This document shows positions 25,458 through 34,080 of a DNA stretch of 64,000 nucleotides, piece after piece. Source of the DNA: Microcystis aeruginosa FD4 (GTDB taxonomy: Bacteria; Cyanobacteriota; Cyanobacteriia; Cyanobacteriales; Microcystaceae). The notes beneath the pieces were generated by a model, which did not search any database, was not told the DNA's origin, and saw only the letters and a list, made by a program, of their open reading frames with translations. The position numbers were made by a program, and so were the translations under genes. How positions within the stretch are numbered: position 1 is the stretch's first letter; every line of letters begins with the position of its first letter. The stretch is taken from positions 620,001-684,000 of the forward strand of contig NZ_CP046973.1 in assembly GCF_009792235.1 (NCBI RefSeq), in the 5' to 3' direction.

Positions 25458-26045
25458 GTTCTGTGTGAGCATGGTATAATAGTAACACAGAACAGGAGGT
25501 GGGTTATGTGGATAAATTTTGAGCAACTCCTCGATTTACCAAATGTAACAGTGGTCAATTATCAAAAAATTGAGCAGACAATTTTCCTAAAGCTCGCTCT
25601 TTTAAATGAAACAATTGAATGTCCGAATTGCCATCAAACCTTGGACAGAATCAATCAGACAGAGTAGAATCTAGTCAGAGATTTGTCAAGATTAGGCAAT
25701 CGAGTATATTTAAAAGTACCACGCCGCCAGTTTCATTGTCAAAAGTGCCAAAAGTATATCAGCGAAAGACTGAGTTTTATGAGATTAAGACAGCCTCAGA
25801 CAATTCGCTATGAATCGATGATTTATGAGAGAGTAAAAAATTGTAGTATCGAAGAAATAAGTCGAGAAGAAGGGTGAGGATGGGAAGAAGTTCAGTTAAT
25901 ATTTAATCCCTTGGCTAAAGAACTAGAAAAGGAAGAGTGGGAAGCCCCAGAACGAATAAGCTTAGATGAATTTAGTAACTTAAAAGGACATAAAGATTTC
26001 ATAACAACGGTCGTAGATCTGAACAAGAAAATTTGGCGTTGCTGA
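25458..26045 (+). mobile_element. ISL3-family element, left part only
   Basis: The left end shows GGTTCTGTGTGAG, with GTTCTGTG repeated inverted as CACAGAAC about 20 bases on. The space between contains a TATAAT. An ISL3-type transposase start follows. Homology stops at about 26045, and the right end was not found in the window. Confidence 0.65.
25506..26045 (+). pseudogene. ISL3-family transposase, N-terminal remnant with two stop codons
   Basis: One frame encodes MWINFEQLLDLPNVTVVNYQ, a zinc-binding ECPNCHQTL, then FHCQKCQKYISERLSF, a helix-turn-helix-like region and the start of the DDE domain (ISLDEFSNLKGHKDFITTVVDL). It is interrupted by an in-frame TAG near 25663 and a TGA near 25875. 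The C-terminal two thirds is missing. These features match the ISL3 transposase family N-terminus. Confidence 0.75.
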
Positions 26046-26399
26046 ATCGAGATATGAATACTAATTGTGCATCGTATCCACAAGTTAACTCAGTTTTTGG
26101 TTTTAAGAATTTCCTCAAAGACAATTCATACTTAAACTCACCAACGCCCTTTTTCTTGCCCTTCTCGACATTGGGAGGGTCTGAGGCGGGAGGGCTATGG
26201 GAGTTCTCTGAGTTACGATTTACCTTTAATGTCGGCTTGAAGGAACCCTCGGTTTTACCTCGGAGATGAAAGGTTCCGCCAATACAGAACAGCACTTCGA
26301 CAGGCTCAGTGACACGAAGCACAACTCTAAACAGAGGAGAAAAAAGAAGACAAGAGTCACCCGAAAACTCTTAAAACAGGGGAGTAAGTCTTTTCCCAG

Positions 26400-26634
26400 A
26401 CTGAAATAAACTAAAAACATTTTGCCCTAAGGCAGATAGGGTAGGGCATACCCGAATCTTGGTTGAAAGACCAAAACGCTGGGATAGCTATCCACGAGTG
26501 GACAACTAGATAACAAGTGATATTCTAGTGGGTTCGGAGAGGACATAATCTTGTAAGACGTGAGTAGGGGAAACCAGAAAGCGCAGTGATGAGCTTCGAG
26601 AATCCCGAAGCGCTTAGTGCGATGGGAGTGTCAA
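26400..26634 (+). mobile_element. Right end of an IS200/IS605- or IS607-type tnpB element
   Basis: The end reads GAATCCCGAAGCGCTTAGTG then CGATGGGAGTGTCAA, the usual closing motif of tnpB elements in cyanobacteria. The 200 bases before it are free of coding sequence and rich in small inverted repeats, as expected for the omega-RNA region. No tnpB reading frame remains; only the 3' end has survived. The preceding 26046-26400 is noncoding and of unclear origin. Confidence 0.5.
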
Positions 26635-26799
26635 TTTCTCGCCGAGCTGCTCGTTAGATGCTTGTAATTTTTTGAGATGCCGCTCTAGTTGCTCTAGCTT
26701 CACACCTAAGTGCACTACCAGTCGTTTGACGCTGACTGGTGTTCTCTCCCAATCCTCTGCGTCAATTCCAGCCCTCTCTAGTAGCTGCTTCTCATTCAT
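26635..26799 (-). pseudogene. IS66-family transposase, N-terminal fragment
   Basis: It encodes MNEKQLLERAGIDAEDWERTPVSVKRLVVHL and then a leucine-zipper-like stretch (KLEQLERHLKKLQASNEQLGEKL), which matches the start of IS66-type transposases. The frame breaks off exactly where the tnpB-element right end (TGTCAA) begins, so that element probably inserted here. Confidence 0.6.
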
Positions 26800-26854
26800 G
26801 CCTCTTAGATTACCAGATTTCGTCCCCCCCTGAACAGTTACGATCGATCTGTCT

Positions 26855-26972
26855 TGAATCAGTAATCGCTGATCAGTGGTCAGTAGGAGAATAGAATATT
26901 AAGTGAGCAGTATTCAATGGCAGTTTTCTGCTGTCTTTTCACTGATTACTGTTTACTGTTTACTGATCACTG
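26855..26972. repeat. ACTGATTACTG / TCAGTAATC array
   Basis: Mixed TCAGTAATC, GATCAGTGGTCAGT and closing ACTGATTACTGTTTACTGATCACTG units sit just before the aldo/keto reductase gene. They belong to the same family as 2190-2328. Confidence 0.8.
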
Positions 26973-26982
26973 AAAAGTCCCC

Positions 26983-27996
26983 ATGTCCGAATCTCCTCGC
27001 TTACAGTTTACCCCCGATCTGGAAATTTGTCGTATTTTGAACGGAATGTGGCAGGTTTCAGGCGCCCATGGTTCGATCGCACCCCAAAAAGCGATCTCTA
27101 GTATGTTCTCCTATCTAGATGCCGGTTTCACCACTTGGGATCTGGCCGATCATTACGGGCCGGCCGAAGATTTTATCGGTGAATTTCGTCGTCAATTAGT
27201 CGCCCAAAGGGGCATTGATGCTTTAAATAATCTGCAAGCTTTCACTAAATGGGTTCCCCGTCCGGGTAAAATGACTAAGGAAATAGTCGCAAAAAATATT
27301 GCTATTTCCCTACGTCGCCTGGATGTGGATAGTCTCGATTTATTGCAGTTTCACTGGTGGGATTATCGCGATAAAAATTATCTAGATGCCTTATATTTTT
27401 TAGGAGAATTACAACAGGAAGGCAAAATTAAACACCTGGCCTTGACTAATTTCGACACGGAACATTTAAAAATTATTCTCAGCGCTGGGATTAAAATAGT
27501 CTCCAATCAAGTCCAGTTTTCCCTAATTGATCGCCGTCCCCTCGTCAAAATGGCGCAATTTTGCCAAGAACATAACATCTATCTGCTCGCCTATGGTACT
27601 CTAGCAGGAGGCTTATTAGGGGCAAAATATCTCGGTCATCCTCAACCCAATGCCATGAGTCTCAATACCGCTAGTTTACGCAAATATAAAAACATGATCA
27701 ATGCTTGGGGAAACTGGCAATTATTCCAAGAATTATTAACTGTTCTTAAAGCGATCGCTGATTCCTATCATGTCACCATTCCTAATGTGGCAGTGCGTTA
27801 CGTTCTCGAACAAAAAGCCGTAGCTGGAGCAATTATCGGGGTGCGTTTGGGAGTTGCTGAACATATCCAAGAAAATGCCCGTATTTTCGATTTTCAATTA
27901 TCCCCCCAAGACTATCAAAAAATTGATCATGTCTTGCAAAAATCCCGGGATTTATTGCAGTTAATTGGTGATTGCGGTGATGAGTACCGTCGATAA
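26983..27996 (+). CDS. Aldo/keto reductase
   Basis: A 337-residue (alpha/beta)8-barrel oxidoreductase. The catalytic set is visible as the Asp and Tyr of TTWDLADHYGPAED, the Lys of AFTKWVPR and the His of LLQFHWWDY. NADPH-binding segments (SNQVQFSLIDRR, AYGTLAGGLLG and a late AGAIIGVRLGVAEHIQENA) are in place. The length is typical. The substrate is unknown. It starts directly after a repeat array, with no good promoter visible. Confidence 0.88.
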   Translation: MSESPRLQFTPDLEICRILNGMWQVSGAHGSIAPQKAISSMFSYLDAGFTTWDLADHYGPAEDFIGEFRRQLVAQRGIDALNNLQAFTKWVPRPGKMTKEIVAKNIAISLRRLDVDSLDLLQFHWWDYRDKNYLDALYFLGELQQEGKIKHLALTNFDTEHLKIILSAGIKIVSNQVQFSLIDRRPLVKMAQFCQEHNIYLLAYGTLAGGLLGAKYLGHPQPNAMSLNTASLRKYKNMINAWGNWQLFQELLTVLKAIADSYHVTIPNVAVRYVLEQKAVAGAIIGVRLGVAEHIQENARIFDFQLSPQDYQKIDHVLQKSRDLLQLIGDCGDEYRR

Positions 27997-27997
27997 G

Positions 27998-28214
27998 TAG
28001 GGTTTGCTGAATAAATGTTAAATATAGGCGAGGTAAGGGGTTTGGGGGCTTGTTTGGCGAAGCAGCTGCAAGATTTTAGAGCTAGTGGCTCAAAAACCTT
28101 GCATCTTGAGCGGCGATCACGTCCTGTAGGGGCGAAGCATTCGGGCATAACCTATCGCTGAAACCGTAGATTTTCTATCCGAATGCTTCGCCCCTACTTT
28201 TTTAGCAAACCCTA
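27998..28214. repeat. MITE-like element with TAGGGTTTGCT ends
   Basis: The ends are inverted: TAGGGTTTGCTGAATAAA on the left and TTTTTTAGCAAACCCTA on the right. Inside it, 28126-28144 (GTAGGGGCGAAGCATTCGG) and 28179-28197 are perfect inverted repeats. The right-hand 95 bases recur in the opposite orientation at 63051-63145. It codes for nothing. Confidence 0.75.
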
Positions 28215-28257
28215 AGTAGGTGGGTGTTAAAAATTGTCAGCTTCCCCCCCCTTATTA

Positions 28258-28293
28258 AGGACTGATAACTGATAACTGATAACTGATAACTGA
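28258..28293. repeat. CTGATAA heptamer array
   Basis: Four to five head-to-tail ACTGATA units, the reverse complement of the TTATCAG arrays, placed directly before the ccmS-like gene. Confidence 0.85.
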
Positions 28294-28303
28294 AAAGAGG
28301 CTA

Positions 28304-28747
28304 ATGATGAGATTTGAACAACCAATCCCCGATGATCCCGCTAATCAATGGCGCTATCAATTAGATCAATTCGTGCAAGAAAATCAACGGGAATTAGCAG
28401 GTTTAATGTGGGGTTTACTCTCGGAATGGGGAGAAGATGCTCAAGAAACCCTAGGCATTGATCTTAAACCTCAGCCTCATTTTGTCTGTTGTTCTAGGGA
28501 AGCCCTAGAGAAATTAAATCGCAAGGTTAATTGTAAAATTCAAGAGATGCTTGGGATTATTTATCGCTATAATCCCAGCGAAGAAGTGGCTATAGTCGCT
28601 ATCGGTGATGGTCAGGTAAAATTGATTTATTTTAAACCCGATATTTCCCCTCCTGAATGTTTTGAGCGCCTCGAAGTGGCTCTCGATACCCTCATTCAAC
28701 AGTTAGAGACCAAAATGCTGGCGGAAATCCAATCTTTCCCAGTTTGA
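28304..28747 (+). CDS. CcmS-like beta-carboxysome assembly protein
   Basis: A 147-residue soluble protein conserved in cyanobacteria: PDDPANQWRYQLDQFVQENQRELAGLMWGLLSEWGE, then LGIDLKPQPHFVCCSREALEKLN and VAIVAIGDGQVKLIYFKP. From memory this matches CcmS, reported as an assembly chaperone of the beta-carboxysome shell; that identification is not certain. Two adjacent ATGs are possible after GAGG. Its last 45 bases overlap the convergent nagA gene. No other ccm genes are nearby. Confidence 0.6.
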   Translation: MMRFEQPIPDDPANQWRYQLDQFVQENQRELAGLMWGLLSEWGEDAQETLGIDLKPQPHFVCCSREALEKLNRKVNCKIQEMLGIIYRYNPSEEVAIVAIGDGQVKLIYFKPDISPPECFERLEVALDTLIQQLETKMLAEIQSFPV

Positions 28748-29854
28748 TGCCGATTGCCAGCGCAAAAAGTTAGCAGGTTGTCCCACCGATAAACCCGCTA
28801 ATCCGATCGCTTTTCTGGGGGATTCTGTCCCTAGGAGAATTGCCGTTTCTAAATCACATATTCCCCAGTTAACTAAATTGGCTACTCCTTGTAATAAGGG
28901 TAAGGTTGTTCCCGCTAAAGTACCGTCAAAAAGTCTTGCTGTTCCCTGTTTGACTTCAATTTCTCTCTCGTCCCAAGGATAGACACCATCCCCTAAACCG
29001 ATTGGCGCTAAAGCATCACTAACTAAGAAAATTCCTTGATGATAATTACTGCCTTTTAGTAATAATTCTATCATGGTTGGATGGATGTGTTGACCATCGG
29101 CAATTAACCCACAATACACCTCGCAATTGATAATTGCTTCCCCTAATAAACCCGGTTGACGATGGTGTAAAGGAGGCATGGCATTAAAGGCATGAGTAAC
29201 CATTTTTGCCCCCTGTAAAAAGGCTTTTTTGGCTATTTCTTGACTCGCTTCCGAATGTCCTAAACTGACGGTAATCCCTCGATCGCTTAGGTATTTAATC
29301 ACCATACCGCTACTATCTAATTCTGGGGCTAGGGTGATAATTTTCACTATCGATAAGTAGTCCCCAAAGATTTTATCTACCGTTTCTATACTTGGGTTTA
29401 AAAGATATTGGGCCGGATGCGCCCCCCTTTTTTCATAGTTTAAAAATGGTCCCTCTAAATGTACTCCTAAAACCTGCGCACTCGTTCGATTTTCCTGTTT
29501 CTGTTTCTCGATATATTTGGCAATTACTGAGAGGGCTTTTTGGAATTTCTCCACGGACGTGGTGACTAGGGTGGGAAGATAACCATCAATACCCTGATGC
29601 CAAAGATAATCGTTAATCTTATCTAACTTTTCTAGAGCTGTTATTTCTAAGTCGGGAAATGCTAATCCTAATCCTCCATTGATCTGTAAATCTACTCCTC
29701 CTAACGATAGCCAATCCCCTTCCATGTCGATAATCTTTTCCCCTTTTTTCCTTCCCCCCATCTCCGTGATCCTCTCGATCTTTCCCGCAGCATTTATCTC
29801 TATTTGTTGTCGATCCTGATAGGCGGGAATTCTAGCGTTAATTAGGGTTATCAT
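28703..29854 (-). CDS. nagA: N-acetylglucosamine-6-phosphate deacetylase
   Basis: A 383-residue amidohydrolase. The key motifs are VDLQINGGLGLAF, GVHLEGPFLNYEKRGAHP (metal-binding Glu), VSLGHSEAS and VTHAFNAMPPLHHR (metal-binding His residues) and FLVSDALAPIG (catalytic Asp). It removes acetate from GlcNAc-6-P, giving glucosamine-6-P for amino-sugar recycling. No nagB is adjacent. Its 3' end overlaps that of the ccmS-like gene, so the two transcripts would be antisense over 45 bases. Confidence 0.92.
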   Translation of the reverse strand: MITLINARIPAYQDRQQIEINAAGKIERITEMGGRKKGEKIIDMEGDWLSLGGVDLQINGGLGLAFPDLEITALEKLDKINDYLWHQGIDGYLPTLVTTSVEKFQKALSVIAKYIEKQKQENRTSAQVLGVHLEGPFLNYEKRGAHPAQYLLNPSIETVDKIFGDYLSIVKIITLAPELDSSGMVIKYLSDRGITVSLGHSEASQEIAKKAFLQGAKMVTHAFNAMPPLHHRQPGLLGEAIINCEVYCGLIADGQHIHPTMIELLLKGSNYHQGIFLVSDALAPIGLGDGVYPWDEREIEVKQGTARLFDGTLAGTTLPLLQGVANLVNWGICDLETAILLGTESPRKAIGLAGLSVGQPANFLRWQSASNWERLDFRQHFGL

Positions 29855-30194
29855 AGAAGCAGAAAACTAATTTTTTTTTATTATAATCTCAAAAAAAACT
29901 TTTTTTTTGATCATGCTTGACAAGTGTGCATTTTTTTGAGATACTTTTTTATATAATGGGAATCTTTGTGTTCAAGCATCTGTGCTTAAGTCCGATTATA
30001 TAAAAACTGATCATAAAAAAATCATACCATAACCTGCCCGCTCCCTGTCCAGAGATTGCCAAAATACTTGACAAAACAATTACTGGCTTTCTGCCGCAGT
30101 TCTTGGGAGGGAGTGACTGTCAGAGGGAAAGCTTTGTCCTATAATAAAATTAAGACTATATAAAAACTACTTTTTTAGGGATAAAAGAGTAGCA
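29855..30194. other. AT-rich intergenic stretch between divergent nagA and phosphatase genes
   Basis: There is no gene. Runs of A and T are frequent and the string TATATAAAAACT occurs twice (near 30000 and 30160). A TATAAT at about 29953 could serve a promoter, but no matching -35 box at normal distance was found. This is most likely a shared upstream region. Confidence 0.4.
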
Positions 30195-31013
30195 ATGTCA
30201 GGGATTAGAGAGGGCTGTGTGTTTTTTAGAAAAATCGGGAAAAAGACTCAAGAAGCGCGCCGTATTATTATCGGAGATGTGCATGGCAGTTTTCAGGCAC
30301 TTTTGCGACTATTAAACCGAGTTGCTCCCGATAGTAAAGATGAGGTTTATTTTCTGGGAGATTTAATCGATCGAGGAGAGCAGAGCTTGGAAGTGGTGGA
30401 TTTTGTCATCAAAAATAACTACCAATGTCTCCTAGGAAATCATGAATATATGCTCTTAAAAGCTCTGGCAAGAAAAGAGGTTTCTGAAAAATGGTTCAAC
30501 GGCTGGATCGAGAGTGGCGGGGCGGCGACACTACTAAGTTATAATAACAATATACCAGCCGAGCATATCAATTGGTTCCAATCCCTACCCGCTTATTTAG
30601 ACCTAGGAGATATTTGGTTAGTTCATGCGGGAGTACACCCAGAATATCCCCTTGAACAGCAAACAAACGAGCAGTTTTGTTGGATTAGAAATGAATTTCA
30701 TACCATGACCCAACCCTATTTCAAGGATAAACTAATTATCACAGGTCATACTTTAACCTTTACCTTTCCCGATGTCAAACCGGGGCAACTAGCTCGCGGC
30801 AGCGGTTGGCTAGACATTGAAACTGGGGTTTATCATCCTCAAAGTGGTTGGTTAACTGCTTTAGATTGGACAAATCAATTAGTTTATCAAGTGCAGAATC
30901 AAAATAAAAATTGTCGCACGATCCCTTTAGAAAAAGCGGTGGTTAATCTAGATATTGACAAGATTTCTCGCTACTTCCCCCGGGAAAGCTCATCTAAATC
31001 GCTGAATCTTTAA
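30195..31013 (+). CDS. Metallophosphoesterase, PPP serine/threonine phosphatase type
   Basis: A 272-residue protein with the three PPP-family motifs: GDVHG (about residue 28), GDLIDRG (about 55) and GNHE (about 84), followed by metal-binding His residues in LVHAGVHPEYP and ITGHTLT. It is close to bacterial PrpA/ApaH-like phosphatases. It could dephosphorylate proteins or dinucleotides. It probably binds two metals such as Mn. It stands ahead of the SirB1-type gene, with a 78-base gap. Confidence 0.9.
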   Translation: MSGIREGCVFFRKIGKKTQEARRIIIGDVHGSFQALLRLLNRVAPDSKDEVYFLGDLIDRGEQSLEVVDFVIKNNYQCLLGNHEYMLLKALARKEVSEKWFNGWIESGGAATLLSYNNNIPAEHINWFQSLPAYLDLGDIWLVHAGVHPEYPLEQQTNEQFCWIRNEFHTMTQPYFKDKLIITGHTLTFTFPDVKPGQLARGSGWLDIETGVYHPQSGWLTALDWTNQLVYQVQNQNKNCRTIPLEKAVVNLDIDKISRYFPRESSSKSLNL

Positions 31014-31091
31014 TGGTGATCAGAAAAGAGAGGCGATAAAACCGGAAGGATCGGTTAGAATAGTTGATAATCTGATTAATACCCTTTGCTA

Positions 31092-31910
31092 ATGACCCTT
31101 GAACTCTTATACCAAGCCTTCATCGAAACAATTCAACATCCTGACCCTGGGATAAATCTAGCTCGGGCAGCCCTACAAATAGCCAATTTTGAATATCCTT
31201 ACCTCAAGATTGATCACTATTTAAATAGAATAAATTTAATGGCTGACGAGGTAAAAAAACGTTTACCCGATGGATTATATCCTTTAAAAATAGTCAAGAT
31301 TATCAATCAATATTTATTTGAAGATTTACAATTTACCGGTAATACCCAAGACTACTATGACCCCCGCAATAGCTACTTAAATGACGTAATTGATCGCCGC
31401 ACAGGTATTCCGCTCACTCTCTCGATTATCTATTTAGAGATTGCCAAAAAGATCGATTTTCCCATGGTAGGAATTGGTATGCCGGGCCATTTTATTATCC
31501 GTCCCGATTTCGAGGAAGTGGAAATTTTTGTCGATCCCTTTCACGGTGGTGAAATCTTATTTAAACAGGACTGTCAAGAAAGATTAAGTCAAGTTTATCA
31601 ACAGCCAGTTAAATTAGAAGAACATTTTCTCAATATTGCTACCAATCAGCAAATTTTATTACGTTTGTTGACTAATTTAAAATATATTTACCTGAATCGT
31701 CAACAATGGCCTCAGACAATTCGGACAATAGATCTACTACTTTTGCTCATTCCTAATCATCCCCTAGAGCTGCGCGATCGAGGTTTAGTTTACTATCAAA
31801 TTGGACAATTCACCCAAGCGCAACAGGATTTAGGCTTCTATCTTGCCCTCCTACCCAACGCCCAAGATGCGGAATCCATTCGGCAATTATTGCAAAAAAT
31901 TAACTCTTAA
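31092..31910 (+). CDS. SirB1-family protein (transglutaminase-like plus TPR)
   Basis: A 272-residue protein with a transglutaminase-like fold over about residues 40-180: YDPRNSYLNDVIDRRTGIPLTLSIIYLEIAKK, then GIGMPGHFIIRP and FVDPFHGGEIL. A tetratricopeptide-like tail follows (about 200-270; LELRDRGLVYYQIGQFTQAQQDL). This is the SirB1/YchA type. The transglutaminase Cys is not evident at the usual place, so catalysis is doubtful. ATG was preferred over a TTG two codons upstream. Confidence 0.85.
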   Translation: MTLELLYQAFIETIQHPDPGINLARAALQIANFEYPYLKIDHYLNRINLMADEVKKRLPDGLYPLKIVKIINQYLFEDLQFTGNTQDYYDPRNSYLNDVIDRRTGIPLTLSIIYLEIAKKIDFPMVGIGMPGHFIIRPDFEEVEIFVDPFHGGEILFKQDCQERLSQVYQQPVKLEEHFLNIATNQQILLRLLTNLKYIYLNRQQWPQTIRTIDLLLLLIPNHPLELRDRGLVYYQIGQFTQAQQDLGFYLALLPNAQDAESIRQLLQKINS

Positions 31911-31950
31911 GTCCTTGGTCGTCAGGAGATTATTTTTATTTGTTCTCCCC

Positions 31951-32005
31951 ACACCCTACACCCCACACCCCACACCCCACCAACAAACTTTTTCAGCAAA
32001 CCCTA
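31951..32005. repeat. CACACCCTACACCC array with CAGCAAACCCTA end
   Basis: Tandem ACACCCTACACCCC units lead to CCACCAACAAACTTTTTCAG and CAAACCCTA. The same closing sequence occurs at 8560-8589. Confidence 0.8.
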
Positions 32006-32011
32006 ACTAAG

Positions 32012-32476
32012 ATGACTATTAGCCCTTCCGTAACCACGAAAAAACTCAAAATCGGTCAACTGCGAAAAGTCCATCATATCGCTTTCAACGTCAAAGATAT
32101 GGAGGCTTCTCGTCATTTTTATGGGGAAATTTTAGGCTTAGAGGAATTAATGGGGGAAAAAATTCCCAGTACCTTAAAAGAATTAGTTGCCCAGGGAAAA
32201 GTGGCCAATTTTATCACCCCCGATGGTACAGTAATTGACCTATTTTGGCAACCAGATTTAAACCCTCCCGACGACAATCCCGAAATCGCTTTTACCCGTG
32301 CTAACCATTTAGCCTTCGATATTGCCCCCGAATGCTTCGATTTTGCCCTAGAAGTGCTGCAAAGTCAGGGAATTACCATTGCTAGTGGACCCGTGACCCG
32401 GCCGACTGGGAAGGGGGTTTACTTCTACGATCCCGATGGCTTTATCGTCGAAATTCGCTGTGATCCCGCATCTTAA
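32012..32476 (+). CDS. VOC family (glyoxalase-like) protein
   Basis: A 154-residue VOC protein: VHHIAFNVKDMEASRHFYGEILGLEEL, then ANHLAFDIAPECFDFALEVL and GKGVYFYDPDGFIVEIRCD, giving a typical metal site from two His and a Glu. ATG at 32012 was chosen; reading further upstream would translate the adjoining repeat array. The substrate is unknown. The last four bases overlap the convergent TspO-like gene. Confidence 0.85.
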   Translation: MTISPSVTTKKLKIGQLRKVHHIAFNVKDMEASRHFYGEILGLEELMGEKIPSTLKELVAQGKVANFITPDGTVIDLFWQPDLNPPDDNPEIAFTRANHLAFDIAPECFDFALEVLQSQGITIASGPVTRPTGKGVYFYDPDGFIVEIRCDPAS

Positions 32477-33240
32477 CGACTCAGAGGAGGAAAACTACCA
32501 CGAAAAACCAGAAAAGTTAGGATAATCGCTAATATAATCGCCGTTACCGCAATTAGAGGCAGAGAAATCTGTTTAACAGCGATCGCCAAGAAAGCCCAGA
32601 TAAACACCCCGACAAAAGCCCGATCTTTTCGGTTGAAACCGACTAAAATCGCGATTATCGCCCCGATAACCAGAATTATTACCGTCCAGATCTGGTCGGT
32701 TAGACCCCATCGCTGCCAGTCGATCCAATCTAGCACCGAAGCGACGTTGACAATCGTGGCTACGGTAATCCAAGCGAAATAAATACTAATAGGAGCATTA
32801 ACCAATAAACCCTGTTTACGATTGACAATAAAGCGATTAATTTCTAAGCGAAGATAAAGCCGGATGAGAGAAAATAAAATGCCTAGCATTGCCAGTAAAG
32901 ACAGGATAAAAAAACGGGATTGAAAGAGAATTACCCAGAGAATCTGACAAGCACTAGCGAGGGCTAATTCGTAGCCTAACTGACGCAAACGCGGTTCAGT
33001 TTTATTGAAAGCCAAAGCTTGGTAAATTCCCAAACTAATTAAACCCAGATAGATTAATCCCCAGATAGCAAAAGCATAATTAGCGGGAATAATCAAGACA
33101 TCTTGAAAAACTGTATTCGAGATAGCTCCGATATTTTCGCCGTTGAGAGGGAAAATATTAGCGAAAATATTGGTAATAAAAGCCCCTAGAATAGCAAATA
33201 AATTTAGTTCTTGTCGGAGACGATCTCGCTCAAAATTCAT
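32473..33240 (-). CDS. TspO/MBR-related membrane protein
   Basis: A 255-residue membrane protein with about seven hydrophobic segments. Its N-terminal half carries PANYAFAIWGLIYLGLISLGIYQAL, as in TspO-type and related cyanobacterial proteins. It is longer than classical TspO (about 160 residues), so it belongs to an extended relative. A role in tetrapyrrole or stress signalling is only a guess from the family. It begins three bases after fabZ ends on the same strand, so it may be in one transcript. Confidence 0.65.
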   Translation of the reverse strand: MNFERDRLRQELNLFAILGAFITNIFANIFPLNGENIGAISNTVFQDVLIIPANYAFAIWGLIYLGLISLGIYQALAFNKTEPRLRQLGYELALASACQILWVILFQSRFFILSLLAMLGILFSLIRLYLRLEINRFIVNRKQGLLVNAPISIYFAWITVATIVNVASVLDWIDWQRWGLTDQIWTVIILVIGAIIAILVGFNRKDRAFVGVFIWAFLAIAVKQISLPLIAVTAIILAIILTFLVFRGSFPPLSR

Positions 33241-33243
33241 AGG

Positions 33244-33723
33244 TCAATCAAAGATGGAAAACATCATTTCGCCCTGAGCGGTCAATTGCCCGTCGACTCT
33301 TGCTTCCCCTTGCATTTTAGCAATTTTATTCATCTTGAAGGATAATAATTCCACCGTCATGATTAATTGATCCCCCGGCACCACAGGACGACGAAAACGG
33401 GTTTTATCAATGCCAGCGAAGGCAAAAAATTTCCCTTTCATCCCGGGCAATTGCGTCAAAATCACTCCCCCCACTTGGGCCATGGATTCCACAATTAACA
33501 CCCCCGGCATCAAGGGACGATTGGGAATATGACCGGGGAAAAAAGGCTCGTTGATCGTGACATTTTTTAGGCCAACGGCTTTTTGACCAGGTACATAGTC
33601 AATAATGCGATCGACTAGGGCGAAGGGATAACGATGGGGCAGTAGTTGGCGAATTTCCTCGACGGTAAAGGTGGTTTTTATGACTGGTTCCAACTCGGTT
33701 AAGGCTTCGGTAACGATGGTCAT
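33244..33723 (-). CDS. fabZ: 3-hydroxyacyl-ACP dehydratase FabZ
   Basis: A 159-residue hotdog-fold dehydratase of fatty acid synthesis. The signature IRQLLPHRYPFALVDRIIDY (catalytic His) and FFPGHIPNRPLMPGVLIVESMAQVGG (catalytic Glu) are both present. It removes water from 3-hydroxyacyl-ACP. ATG at 33723 was taken over a TTG three codons earlier. In many cyanobacteria fabZ lies between lpxC and lpxA; here it is apart from them. Confidence 0.95.
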   Translation of the reverse strand: MTIVTEALTELEPVIKTTFTVEEIRQLLPHRYPFALVDRIIDYVPGQKAVGLKNVTINEPFFPGHIPNRPLMPGVLIVESMAQVGGVILTQLPGMKGKFFAFAGIDKTRFRRPVVPGDQLIMTVELLSFKMNKIAKMQGEARVDGQLTAQGEMMFSIFD

Positions 33724-33882
33724 GCAAGTCAAAAATTACAAGTTAGATCAGACATTATCTCACAATCAGTTATCTTGAAGCTATCCGCCGTCAGGAGTCG
33801 GCGATCGAGTTGCCCTAGGCCAGATATGTCACCGTCGAAATCGAGCAGAATCTATTTCCGCAATCCCACGGTTTTCCCAGAA

Positions 33883-33953
33883 GCTGGTGATGGGATTTGA
33901 ACCCGCGACCGGCTGATTACAAATCAGCTGCTCTACCCCTGAGCTACACCAGC
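33883..33953 (-). tRNA. tRNA-Thr (UGU anticodon)
   Basis: The 71-base cloverleaf begins GCTGGTGTAGCTCAG and ends CATCACCAGC. The anticodon stem GCTGA/TCAGC encloses loop TTTGTAA, giving anticodon TGT, which reads ACA. The acceptor stem GCTGGTG/CACCAGC is perfect. The T stem GCGGG/CCCAT has a C-A mismatch and a G-T wobble. CCA is not encoded. Confidence 0.95.
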
Positions 33954-34080
33954 ATTTTTGACCAATCCATTATAACACAAATAGACCAAGTGGAGATTTT
34001 TTCCTCGTCGAGCATATTCACCCCCTGCTTTCCTCTTCCCCAGTCCGCACCCGCGAGACTAGGGACCGATGCACAGAGGT

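Noticed and set aside
26226..26420. Minus-strand open frame of 64 codons between insertion-sequence remnants
   Set aside because: No domain, no ribosome binding site and sequence made of insertion-element debris.
31940..32011. Longer start for the VOC protein
   Set aside because: The extra residues (repeated HPTPHTPHPT) come from the minisatellite; ATG at 32012 gives the normal family N-terminus.
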